The notes below the pieces were generated by a model, which searched no databases, was not told where the DNA came from, and saw only the letters and a list, made by a program, of their open reading frames with translations. A DNA stretch of 64,000 nt from Pseudomonas paeninsulae (GTDB lineage Bacteria; Pseudomonadota; Gammaproteobacteria; Pseudomonadales; Pseudomonadaceae): NCBI RefSeq assembly GCF_035621475.1, contig NZ_CP141799.1, forward strand, positions 2,344,501-2,408,500. The letters run 5' to 3'. Shown in pieces: positions 47,300 to 55,625 of the stretch; the first letter of the stretch is position 1, and each line of letters opens with the position of its first letter. The translations under genes and the position numbers were made by a program.

Positions 47300-48546
47300 G
47301 CCAGGCGCCGATCAGCAACTCCCTGGCCATCGTCCATCCGATCAGCCTCAGCCATGGGCGCAATGCCGAGGTCTGGGACACGAGCGGCAAGCGCTATATC
47401 GACTTCGTCGGCGGCATCGGCGTGCTCAACCTGGGGCACTGCCATCCGCGCATCGTCGAGGCCGTGCGCGAACAGGCCGGTCGGCTAACCCATTCGGCAT
47501 TCAATGCCGTGCCGCACGAAGGCTATGGGCAGCTGATGGAGGCGCTGGCGCGCTTCGTGCCGGTCAGCTATCCGCTGTCGGGGATGCTCACCAACAGCGG
47601 CGCCGAGGCGGCGGAAAATGCCCTCAAAGTGGTCCGGGCCGCCACCGGGCGCAGCGCGGTGATCGCCTTCGATGGGGGCTTCCACGGCCGCACCCTGGCC
47701 ACCCTCAACCTCAACGGCAAAGTCGCGCCCTACAAGCAGAAGGTCGGCACCCTGCCGGGGCCGGTCTATCACCTGCCTTATCCCAGCGCCGACAACGGGG
47801 TCAGCCGCGAGCAGGCGCTGGCTGCCATGGAACGGCTGTTCAGCGTGGAGATCGACCGCGCCGAGGTGGCTTGCTTCATCGTCGAACCGATCCAGGGCGA
47901 GGGCGGTTTCCAGGCGCTGGATGTGGCTTTCGCCCAGGACCTGCGGCGTTTTTGCGATGCCCATGGCATCGTCCTGATCATCGACGAGATCCAGTCCGGC
48001 TTCGGCCGCACCGGTCAACGCTTCGCCTTTAGCCGCCTGGGCATCGAGCCTGACCTGCTGCTGCTCGGCAAGAGCATCGCCGGCGGCCTGCCGCTGGGCG
48101 CCGTGGTCGGCCGTCGCGAACTGTTGGATGCGCTGCCCAAGGGCGGCCTGGGCGGCACCTACTCCGGCAACCCGATAGCCTGTGCCGCGGCCCTGGCCAG
48201 CCTGGCAGAGATGAGCGATGCCAACCTGGCGACCTGGGGCGAGTTGCAGGCCAGCACCATCGAGACGCGCTACCGCAGCTGGCAGCAGGCGGCCTGGGCA
48301 TCGATGATCGGTCGCCTGACCGGGGTCGGCGCCATGCGCGGCATCGAGTTACGCAGCGCCGAGGGCGGTCCCGGCAGCGAGCGCCTGGCCGCACTGCTCG
48401 GCGCCGCTCGCGAGCAGGGTCTGCTGCTCATGCCCAGTGGCAAGGCGCGGCACATCATCCGCTTGCTGGCGCCATTGACCTGCGAGCGCGAGCGTCTCGA
48501 GGAGGGCTTCGACATCTTCGAGCGGTGCCTGGACGCGCTGGCCTGA
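47296..48546 (+). CDS. Class III aminotransferase, probably 2-aminoadipate transaminase
   Basis: A 416-residue PLP enzyme of the ornithine/GABA aminotransferase class. Motifs: TNSGAEAAENALK (phosphate), DGGFHGRTLA, EPIQGEGGF, IIDEIQSGFGRTG (PLP Asp) and the Schiff-base lysine in LLGKSIAGGLPLGAV. In P. putida a related class III enzyme (PP_4108) is the 2-aminoadipate aminotransferase; together with the amaB-like and HglS genes nearby, conversion of 2-aminoadipate to 2-oxoadipate is the best guess. A GABA or 5-aminovalerate transaminase is the alternative. Its ATG has no ribosome site of its own and is coupled to the small ORF before it. Confidence 0.8.
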   Translation: MSQAPISNSLAIVHPISLSHGRNAEVWDTSGKRYIDFVGGIGVLNLGHCHPRIVEAVREQAGRLTHSAFNAVPHEGYGQLMEALARFVPVSYPLSGMLTNSGAEAAENALKVVRAATGRSAVIAFDGGFHGRTLATLNLNGKVAPYKQKVGTLPGPVYHLPYPSADNGVSREQALAAMERLFSVEIDRAEVACFIVEPIQGEGGFQALDVAFAQDLRRFCDAHGIVLIIDEIQSGFGRTGQRFAFSRLGIEPDLLLLGKSIAGGLPLGAVVGRRELLDALPKGGLGGTYSGNPIACAAALASLAEMSDANLATWGELQASTIETRYRSWQQAAWASMIGRLTGVGAMRGIELRSAEGGPGSERLAALLGAAREQGLLLMPSGKARHIIRLLAPLTCERERLEEGFDIFERCLDALA

Positions 48547-48656
48547 GCGCGCCGCTCGCGGCCAGCGGATGTGCCCTCGTGGCGCCTGGGGCAGTCTAGA
48601 AAACTCAGGGCAGGGACTTTGTCAGGATCTGCCGGTGAGTTTCCAGGAGACCCTTG

Positions 48657-49889
48657 ATGCACCCGCTGAGAGAAAGCCTGCACGCTGAACTGCATGCGCG
48701 ACCGTCGATCTATTTCGCCGGTCCGGCCCATGTCTACCACTTCGCCATGCTGGATGACGGGGTGTCGCTCGACGGTCTGGTCCGCCAGCTCGACGAACTG
48801 GCGGACAACCCCGGGCGGGGCGTGCAGCGTCATGGCCTGCTGCGCATCGCCGGCTGTGCCTTCAAGTGGGAACGCCACAGCGAATTTCTCTCGCTGACCT
48901 GGGTGGTGCCGCGTCAGGCCGATACCTCACGCTGGGCCGAGCTGCCGCAGCCGTTGCGTGCTGTGATCGACACCCACCGCCACCTGATCATCAATGCCCT
49001 GGTGATCCTCGTCGAGGATGAACCGAACGCCGATGGCCAACCGTCCAGTTATGGCTTCAAGGACCCGGCCGGCTCGCATATCGGCAGCGGCGATGCCACG
49101 GTCTGGAGCGACTTTCGCTTGTCGGCGCAGGGCTTCAACCGCCTACTGCTGGTCAATCGCGGCCTGAATGCCTACCGGCTGGGGCGGATGATCCGCCGCC
49201 TGGTGGAAATCGAAACCTACCGGATGCTCGCCTCGCTGGGGTTACCGGCCGCCCAGGAGCTGAGCGCTATCCTGCAGGACCTTGACCGCGAGCTGATCGG
49301 CCTGGCCGAGCGTAATGCCGCCGCCGACAACAGCGAGGCCAAGGCCCTGCTCGACGGTCTGACCTCGCTCTCGGCCCGGCTGATGCGCTGCTCGGCTGGC
49401 TGCCGGCAGCGCTTCAGCGCCACCGCGGCCTATGCCCAGATCGTCTTCGAGCGCATTGCCGAGTTGCGTGAAAGCCATGCCGACGGTCACCAGCGCCTCG
49501 GCGTGTTCATCGAACGGCGCTTCAAGCCCAGCGTGCGTTACTGCGCGGCCACCGAGCAGCGTCTCGATCGCCTGGCCGCCGGCATCGCCAACCTCGGCGA
49601 GCTGCTGCAGGCCAAGGCCCAGGTCGAAGTCGAGGAGCAGAACTCGAAGATCCTCGAGAGCCTCAATGCGCGTAGCAGCACCCAGCTGAAGATCCAGAAG
49701 GCGGTCGAGGGTTTCTCCCTGATCGCCATCAGCTACTACCTGATCGGTCTGCTGAAGATGACCCTGGAGGGGCTGGCGGCCCTGGGTTCGCCGTTTTCCA
49801 GCAAGGTGCTGTTCGCCCTGTTGGCGCCGCTGTTCCTGCTTACCCTGGTGCTGCTGGCGCGACGCCTGAAACAGGCGGCGCAGCACTGA
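48657..49889 (+). CDS. DUF3422 membrane protein
   Basis: A 410-residue protein of the DUF3422 family. The N-terminal part (1-330) is soluble, with H-rich start (HPLRESLHAELHARPS), a helical middle and likely coiled-coil stretches (about 195-335, rich in RLMRC, QRLGVFIERR, EQRLDRLAAGI). The C-terminus has two transmembrane segments (about 340-360 and 380-402). The ATG at 48657 has AGGAGA 6 bases upstream; a TTG one codon earlier is not needed. The shape recalls CorA-type channels, but no GMN motif is seen. Function is unknown; it sits inside the lysine gene series. Confidence 0.8.
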   Translation: MHPLRESLHAELHARPSIYFAGPAHVYHFAMLDDGVSLDGLVRQLDELADNPGRGVQRHGLLRIAGCAFKWERHSEFLSLTWVVPRQADTSRWAELPQPLRAVIDTHRHLIINALVILVEDEPNADGQPSSYGFKDPAGSHIGSGDATVWSDFRLSAQGFNRLLLVNRGLNAYRLGRMIRRLVEIETYRMLASLGLPAAQELSAILQDLDRELIGLAERNAAADNSEAKALLDGLTSLSARLMRCSAGCRQRFSATAAYAQIVFERIAELRESHADGHQRLGVFIERRFKPSVRYCAATEQRLDRLAAGIANLGELLQAKAQVEVEEQNSKILESLNARSSTQLKIQKAVEGFSLIAISYYLIGLLKMTLEGLAALGSPFSSKVLFALLAPLFLLTLVLLARRLKQAAQH

Positions 49890-50050
49890 CGGATGGACTG
49901 GAGGATTCTTTCAGGGAATGATCAGGAGAGGATTAGTCGTTTGAAAGGGGCTGTTCGGTTCGCCAGTATGTTTGGCATGAATCACCGGAATAGGTCTCTG
50001 CGCTGGAGATCCCGGTCAGACTGATCAGGCGAAGCAAGGAGTCGAACCCC

Positions 50051-51451
50051 ATGAGTGTGCACGCGGCCGCCAACCGAGAAGCGTGGGTCCATCCGGACGA
50101 GATCCGCGTGCAGTTTTCCCGCGCCATGTCCGCCCTGTACAAGGCTGAAGTGCCGCTCTACGGCGAGTTGCTGGCGCTGGTGGGCCAGGTCAACCAGCAG
50201 GCCCTGGAACAGGACGCCGAGCTGGCCGAGCGGCTGCAGCTGACCGGCGAAATCCAGCGCCTGGACCTGGAACGACACGGCGCCATCCGCTTGGGCTGCG
50301 CCGCCGAACTGGCCACCATACGCCGCCTGTTCGCGGTGATGGGCATGTTCCCGGTTGGCTACTATGACCTGTCCTGCGCGGGCGTACCGGTGCATTCCAC
50401 CGCGTTCCGGGCGATCCACGAAGGCTCCTTGCAGCACAGTCCCTTCCGCGTGTTTACCTCCTTGCTACGTCTGGAACTGATCGAGAACCCGGCGCTGCGT
50501 GAGCTGGCCGCCAGCGTGCTGGAGGGCCGGCGTATCTTCACCCCGCGCGCCATCGAGCTGATCGAGCGCTGCGAACAGGCCGGTGGCCTGGAGCAGGCCG
50601 AGGCGGCCGAGTTCATCGAACAGGCCCTGGAGACCTTTCGCTGGCACCGCGAGGCGACAGTCAGTGCCGCGCTCTACCAGCAGCTGAGCGAGCAACACCG
50701 GCTGATCGCCGATGTGGTGGCGTTCAAGGGCCCGCATATCAACCACCTGACCCCGCGCACCCTCGACATAGACGCGGTGCAGGCCGGGATGCTGCGCCGC
50801 GGCATCGACCCCAAGGCCATCATCGAAGGCCCGCCCGCGCGGCGCTGTCCGATCCTGCTGCGTCAGACCAGCTTCAAGGCCCTGCACGAGCCGGTGGTGT
50901 TCGTCGAGGACAATGGTGATCGGACGTTGGGTAGTCATTCGGCCCGCTTCGGCGAGATCGAGCAACGCGGTGCCGCCCTGACCGCTAAAGGCCGGGCGCT
51001 GTATGACCGCCTGCTGGATAACGCCCGCCAGGCAGGCGAAGCCTATGTGCCGGTACTGATCGCGCAGTTCGCCGAGTTCCCGGACGACTACGCCAGCCTG
51101 CGCCGCCAGCAGTTGGCCTATTTCCGCTACTTCGTCAGTCCGGCCGGGCTGGCTGCCAAGGCTCGTGGCGAGCTGGCGAGCGACCTGGAAGCGCTGCTCG
51201 CCGCCGGGCATCTCTGTTGCGAGCCGCTGGTCTACGAAGACTTTCTGCCGGTCAGCGCGGCGGGGATCTTCCAGTCCAATCTCGGCGATGCAGGGCGAAA
51301 CAGCTACGGGCATTCGGCCAATCAGGACGTCTTCGAGCGCGACTTGGGCGCGGCGGTCTACGACGAACTGGCGTTGTATGCCGAGACCCAGCAGCGCTCG
51401 TTGGCCCAGTGCGCCGAGCAGCTCGGCTTGGCGGAACTGCTCGGCGACTGA
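50051..51451 (+). CDS. hglS: 2-oxoadipate dioxygenase/decarboxylase (HglS, DUF1338)
   Basis: HglS is an Fe(II)-dependent enzyme that converts 2-oxoadipate plus O2 to D-2-hydroxyglutarate and CO2, the last special step of the 2-aminoadipate route of lysine breakdown (established for P. putida PP_5260). The 466-residue protein has the DUF1338 features: ERHGAIRLG (H76, R80), GYYDLSCAGVPVHSTAFR, KGPHINHLTPRTLDID (likely ligand H232) and RFGEIEQRG (likely ligand E302), and an ending LVYEDFLPVSAAGIFQSNL. Ligand assignment is by recalled equivalence with H70, H226 and E294. AAGGAG precedes the ATG. Confidence 0.9.
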   Translation: MSVHAAANREAWVHPDEIRVQFSRAMSALYKAEVPLYGELLALVGQVNQQALEQDAELAERLQLTGEIQRLDLERHGAIRLGCAAELATIRRLFAVMGMFPVGYYDLSCAGVPVHSTAFRAIHEGSLQHSPFRVFTSLLRLELIENPALRELAASVLEGRRIFTPRAIELIERCEQAGGLEQAEAAEFIEQALETFRWHREATVSAALYQQLSEQHRLIADVVAFKGPHINHLTPRTLDIDAVQAGMLRRGIDPKAIIEGPPARRCPILLRQTSFKALHEPVVFVEDNGDRTLGSHSARFGEIEQRGAALTAKGRALYDRLLDNARQAGEAYVPVLIAQFAEFPDDYASLRRQQLAYFRYFVSPAGLAAKARGELASDLEALLAAGHLCCEPLVYEDFLPVSAAGIFQSNLGDAGRNSYGHSANQDVFERDLGAAVYDELALYAETQQRSLAQCAEQLGLAELLGD

Positions 51452-51529
51452 CTGCTGGTCGCGGGCTTGGTGGATTGAATAGTCACTTGCCGCCGGGCGC
51501 GAGCCTGGCCGTTTTCGAGGAGTCGCGTC

Positions 51530-53212
51530 ATGGACAACAACGAGGGTGCCCGCAGCGGCGGGCAGATTCTGGTCGATGCCTTGCGCATCAATGGCGTCGA
51601 GCGCGCCTTCTGCGTGCCCGGCGAGAGCTACTTGGCGGTGCTCGATGCCCTGCACGATGCCCGCGAGGAGATCGACCTGGTGGTTTGCCGCCAGGAAGGC
51701 GGCGCCGCCTATATGGCCGAGGCCTACGGCAAGCTGACCGGCAAGCCGGGGATCTGTTTCGTCACCCGCGGCCCCGGCGCGACCAATGCGGCCGTTGGCG
51801 TGCACACGGCCTATCAGGATTCCACCCCGATGATCCTGTTCATCGGCCAGGTGGCCCGCGACCAGATGGAGCGCGAGGCCTTCCAGGAAATCGACTACCG
51901 GCGCATGTTCGGCCAGATGGCCAAGTGGGTGGTGCAGATCGACGATGCCCGGCGCCTGCCGGAATTGCTCAGCCAGGCCTTCCACCGCGCCATCAATGGC
52001 CGCCCCGGACCGGTGGTGGTGGCGTTGCCGGAGGACATGCTGACCGATTGCGTCACGGTGGCCGATGCCGGACCCTGCCGGCGCATCGAGGCGAGTCCGG
52101 CCGCTGCCGATCTACAGACCATGACCGAGCTGCTCGATGCGGCCCAGCGGCCCTTGCTGGTCCTCGGTGGCGGTGGCTGGAATGCGACGGCGGTCGCCGA
52201 CATCCAGCGCTTCGCCGAGCAACGGCAGTTGCCGGTGGCGGCCTCGTTCCGTTGTCAGGACCTGTTCGACAATGGCCACCCGAACTACGCTGGCGACCTT
52301 GGCCTGGCGGCCGGACCGCAGCTGAGCCAGGCGGTGCGCGATGCCGACCTGCTGCTGGTGGTCGGCGCGCGTATGGGCGAGATCACCTCCGGCGGCTACA
52401 GTCTGCTGGAGATCCCGGTGCCGCGCCAGCAGCTGGTGCATGTGCACGCCGGTATCGAGGAACTGGGCCGGGTCTACCAGCCAACCCTGGCGATCAACAG
52501 CGGCATGGCGGCCTTTGCGGCCCAGTCCGCAAGGCTCGCGTCCAGCAACAATCCAGTACATGCCGACTGGACCCACGGCCTGAATGCCCACTACCTGGCC
52601 AACCTCGACTGTCCACCCTCGCCGGGGCCGGTGCAGCTCGGCGAGATCATGGCCTGGCTGCGCGAACGCCTGCCGAGCGACGCCATCCTGACCAATGGTG
52701 CCGGTAACTATGCGGTCTGGGTCCAGCGCTTCTATCAGTACCGCGGTTTCCGCACCCAGTTGGGGCCGACCAATGGCTCGATGGGCTATGGCGTGCCGGC
52801 CGGCATCGCGGCCAAGCTGACCGCCCCGCAGCGCATGGTGGTGGCTTTCGCCGGCGATGGCTGCTTCATGATGAACGGCCAGGAACTGGCCACTGCGGCC
52901 CAGTACGGCGCCAACCTGATCGTCATAGTGGTCAACAATGGCATGTACGGCACCATCCGCATGCACCAGGAGCGCCACTATCCTGGACGGGTATCCGGTA
53001 CCACACTGCATAATCCGGACTTCGCCGCCCTGGCGCGGGCCTATGGCGTGCATGGCGAGGTGGTGGCCGCCACCGAGGAGTTTCCGGCGGCCTTCGAGCG
53101 CGCCGCCCAGGCCGGCCTGCCGGCGCTGATCGAGATCCGCGTCGACCCGGAGGCGCTGACCCCACGGCAGAGTCTCAGTCAGATCCGCGAGCAGGCCCTG
53201 GCGCAGTCCTGA
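51530..53212 (+). CDS. Thiamine-diphosphate-dependent enzyme, acetolactate synthase/decarboxylase-like
   Basis: A 560-residue ThDP enzyme with the three domains of the acetolactate synthase superfamily. The catalytic glutamate is in VVCRQEGGAAYMAEAYGK (about residue 52), the middle domain spans about 195-330, and the cofactor motif GDGCFMMNGQELATAAQ...NN (GDG-x~26-NN) is about 443-472. It need not be a true acetolactate synthase: no regulatory subunit gene is near. Position 78 bases after hglS suggests a 2-oxo acid of lysine breakdown, for example 2-oxoadipate, as substrate; that is inference. GAGGAG precedes the ATG. Last plus-strand gene of the series. Confidence 0.8.
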   Translation: MDNNEGARSGGQILVDALRINGVERAFCVPGESYLAVLDALHDAREEIDLVVCRQEGGAAYMAEAYGKLTGKPGICFVTRGPGATNAAVGVHTAYQDSTPMILFIGQVARDQMEREAFQEIDYRRMFGQMAKWVVQIDDARRLPELLSQAFHRAINGRPGPVVVALPEDMLTDCVTVADAGPCRRIEASPAAADLQTMTELLDAAQRPLLVLGGGGWNATAVADIQRFAEQRQLPVAASFRCQDLFDNGHPNYAGDLGLAAGPQLSQAVRDADLLLVVGARMGEITSGGYSLLEIPVPRQQLVHVHAGIEELGRVYQPTLAINSGMAAFAAQSARLASSNNPVHADWTHGLNAHYLANLDCPPSPGPVQLGEIMAWLRERLPSDAILTNGAGNYAVWVQRFYQYRGFRTQLGPTNGSMGYGVPAGIAAKLTAPQRMVVAFAGDGCFMMNGQELATAAQYGANLIVIVVNNGMYGTIRMHQERHYPGRVSGTTLHNPDFAALARAYGVHGEVVAATEEFPAAFERAAQAGLPALIEIRVDPEALTPRQSLSQIREQALAQS

Positions 53213-53269
53213 ATGGCTAACAGTCCATTTTTAAGGCTATGTCCCTGTTACGTGTTGCACGCAGCTTTT

Positions 53270-53447
53270 GTAGGGTGGGTCGGGCCGCGCAGGTTAGTGG
53301 CGCTGAGCAGAAGCTGAACATCAACTGCGGAAATTGCGCGCCGCGTAACCCACCAAGCGGTTGTCGGCTTACCTCCTCTGGTGGGTTACGGCGCAACCGA
53401 CTACGCACCAGCCAATAGCCTGCAGTCATGCGCCTAACCCACCCTAC
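53270..53447. repeat. Inverted-repeat element with nested hairpin
   Basis: Perfect 11-bp terminal repeats (GTAGGGTGGGT at 53270-53280 and its complement at 53437-53447) bound a 178-bp non-coding element. Inside it CGTAACCCACCA (53344-53355) and its complement (53379-53390) form a second 12-bp inverted repeat that shares the GGGTTA/TAACCC theme. It resembles short repeated elements found between genes in proteobacteria. Non-coding. Confidence 0.7.
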
Positions 53448-53514
53448 GAATCATCGCCCCCCACGCAACGCCTAGCCGGCCTGCACGTTTCAACACATAA
53501 CGATGACATAGCGA

Positions 53515-53562
53515 TTTTTAACGCAGTATTGGCAGCGCAGGTGGTTTTTCAACGGCTTGCTA
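53515..53562. mobile_element. Remnant of the MITE at 43084
   Basis: A 48-bp ungapped match (41 of 48 identical by eye) to the right end of the intact element, including TTTTTCAACGG and a decayed end TTGCTA. No left end was found next to it. It lies between the preceding inverted-repeat element and the Lrp gene. Confidence 0.75.
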
Positions 53563-53596
53563 AGGCGGGCGTGTTCGGCGCCCGCCGTTCTCATCC

Positions 53597-54058
53597 CTAG
53601 AGCTTCTGCCCGCGATCCAGCTTGCAGGACAGGATGATCGAGGTGGTGGTCTTCTCCACCCCATCCACCGCCCCTATCTCATCGAGCAGTTCGTCGAGCC
53701 GCTCCGGTGACTCGGTGCGTAGCCAGGCAACGAAATCGAACTCGCCACTGACCGTGCAGAGTTGCTGGACTTCGGCCATGTGGGTCAGCCGGCGCAGCAC
53801 CTCCTTGCCCGAACGCGGTTGCAGGGTGATGCCGACATAGGCCTGCAGGCCACCATCGAGAACCCGCTGGCCCAGACGCAGGCCGTAGCCGGTGATGATC
53901 TTGTTCTTCTCCAGCCGGGCGATCCGCGAGATCACCGTGGTGCGGGCGATGCCCAGCTTGCGCGCGAGCATGGCCACGCTCTCGCGGGCATTGAGTTGCA
54001 GGGCGGCGATCAGCTGGCGGTCGATATCATCCAGGCGGGCAGTGTTCAGTTCAGCCAT
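53597..54058 (-). CDS. Lrp/AsnC-family regulator
   Basis: A 153-residue Lrp-type regulator: N-terminal helix-turn-helix about 10-60 (LDDIDRQLIAALQLNARESVAMLARKLG-like, then ARTTVISRIARLE) and the RAM effector domain about 75-145 (VSGEFDFVAWLRTESPERLD). These proteins sense amino acids. It is the last gene on the minus strand of the ABC transporter series, 127 bases after the permease stop, and so probably controls lysine or arginine uptake and breakdown here. Start MAELNTARLDD. Confidence 0.9.
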   Translation of the reverse strand: MAELNTARLDDIDRQLIAALQLNARESVAMLARKLGIARTTVISRIARLEKNKIITGYGLRLGQRVLDGGLQAYVGITLQPRSGKEVLRRLTHMAEVQQLCTVSGEFDFVAWLRTESPERLDELLDEIGAVDGVEKTTTSIILSCKLDRGQKL

Positions 54059-54185
54059 ACGGGGTCGTACCTAGGGGAACAGAGGTGGGGCCGGAGCAAG
54101 GGCAAACCGGCAAAGTCTGCGGGCAACGCGAGGCGAGGTAAAGCGCTGGCGCAGCCCCACCCACGGCGGGTGGCGCTGCGATGAT

Positions 54186-54875
54186 TCAGCGGCCCTGACA
54201 GGCGTCCACCCGCAGGCGCCGCTCGAGCACACGGAAAGCCTGCACCAGCACATAGGCGGCGACGAGGTAGAACAGCCCGGCAGCGAAGAAGATCTCCACC
54301 GGCTGGTAGGTGCGGGCGATGATGGTGCGCGACATGCCGGTCAGCTCAAGCAGGGTGATGGTGCTGGCCAGGGCGCTGGCCTTGAGCATCAGGATCACCT
54401 CGTTGCTGTAGGCCGGCAGGCCGATGCGCGCGGCGCGCGGCAGGATGATGTGCACCAGGGTGCGTAGGTTGGACATGCCCAGGGCCCGCGCCGCCTCGAT
54501 CTCGCCAGGCGGAATGGCCTGGATCGAACCGCGCAGGATCTCGGCGATATAGGCGGCCGTGTGCAGGGTCAGGGTGACCACCGCGCACCAGTAGGCATCG
54601 CGCAGCAGCGGCCACAGCGGCCCCTCGCGCACCGCCTCGAACTGGGCCAGGCCGTAGTAGACCAGGAACAGTTGCACCAGCAGCGGCGTGCCGCGGAAGA
54701 AGAAGATATAGCCATAGGGCAGGGCGCGCAGCCACCAGTGCCGCGATGCCCGGGCGATGCCCAGGGGGATCGCCAGGATCAGCCCGGCGATCACCGCGAT
54801 GGCCACCAGTTCCAGGGTCAGCATGGCGCCTTCGGCGATCTTCGGCAGCCACTTGATAATCAATTCCCAGTTCAT
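54186..54875 (-). CDS. Basic amino acid ABC importer permease (HisM-like)
   Basis: A 229-residue permease of the polar amino acid (HisM/HisQ) class, with about five membrane segments, the FRGTPLLVQLF motif and the EAA loop PPGEIEAARALGMSNLRTLVHIILP-like (about 125-150). The start MNWELIIKWLPKIAEG at 54875 follows AGGAGC and overlaps the upstream permease stop by 4 bases. Substrate class (lysine, arginine, ornithine, histidine) is inferred from the binding protein and context. Confidence 0.9.
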   Translation of the reverse strand: MNWELIIKWLPKIAEGAMLTLELVAIAVIAGLILAIPLGIARASRHWWLRALPYGYIFFFRGTPLLVQLFLVYYGLAQFEAVREGPLWPLLRDAYWCAVVTLTLHTAAYIAEILRGSIQAIPPGEIEAARALGMSNLRTLVHIILPRAARIGLPAYSNEVILMLKASALASTITLLELTGMSRTIIARTYQPVEIFFAAGLFYLVAAYVLVQAFRVLERRLRVDACQGR

Positions 54876-55567
54876 GCGGCGCTCCTGATAAAGCCGCGGC
54901 CGGCACGCTTCTCGAGCAGGTGCAGGCCGATCATGGCGAAGATGGTGAGGCTCAGGTAGATGAAGGCGGCCACCAGGAAGAAGGTGAAGGGCTCCTTGCT
55001 CGAGGTCACCGCGATCTGCGAGCGGCGCATGATTTCCTCCAGTCCGATCACCGAGATCAGGGCGGTGTCCTTCATCAGGATCATGAACAGGTTGCCCAGG
55101 CCCGGCAGGGCGATGCGCCACATCTGCGGCAGGATCAGGCGCCAGAGAATTCGCGGCTTGGACAGGCCGAGGGCCTGGCCGGCCTCACGATGGCCCTTGG
55201 GGATGGCCAGGATGGCGCCGCGAAACACCTCGGTGGCGTAGGCGCCGAAGCACAGGCCGAGGGCGATGGTGCCGGCGGCAAAGGCGCTGAGTTCCAGGCT
55301 GGCGAGGCCGAGCAGGTCGGCCAAGCTGCGCAGCAGGCTGACCGTGCCGAAATAGATCAGCAGCACCCAGAGCAGCTCGGGCACCCCGCGCACCAGGGTC
55401 GAATAGCAGCCGCCGAGCCATTGCAGTGATTGGTAGGGCGAGGTCTTGGCCAGGGCGCCGAGCAGGCCAAGCACCAGACCCAATGAGAGCGCCGACAGCG
55501 CCAGCTTGATGGTCATCAGGGCACCGGCCAGTAGCGCCGGGCCGAAGCCGTAGAGATCGAGAGTCAT
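54872..55567 (-). CDS. Basic amino acid ABC importer permease (HisQ-like)
   Basis: A 231-residue permease of the polar amino acid class: LVRGVPELLWVLLIYFG (the RGxPxLL motif) and the EAA loop IPKGHREAGQALGLSKPRILWRLILP-like (about 130-155). The start MTLDLYGFGPALLAGALM at 55567 is preferred to the frame running to 55705, which lies inside the binding-protein gene. It overlaps the HisM-like gene by 4 bases. Its ribosome site (GTGGTGG) is fair. Confidence 0.9.
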   Translation of the reverse strand: MTLDLYGFGPALLAGALMTIKLALSALSLGLVLGLLGALAKTSPYQSLQWLGGCYSTLVRGVPELLWVLLIYFGTVSLLRSLADLLGLASLELSAFAAGTIALGLCFGAYATEVFRGAILAIPKGHREAGQALGLSKPRILWRLILPQMWRIALPGLGNLFMILMKDTALISVIGLEEIMRRSQIAVTSSKEPFTFFLVAAFIYLSLTIFAMIGLHLLEKRAGRGFIRSAA

Positions 55568-55625
55568 AATTCGTACCACCACAGGGACAGGCATGGCGCG
55601 ACAGGCGCCGTGCCTGTCAGGCCGG

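Noticed and set aside
50465..51985. A 506-codon minus-strand open frame opposite hglS and the ThDP gene
   Set aside because: It spans two well-supported genes and their gap and has no domain; a shadow of GC-rich codon use.
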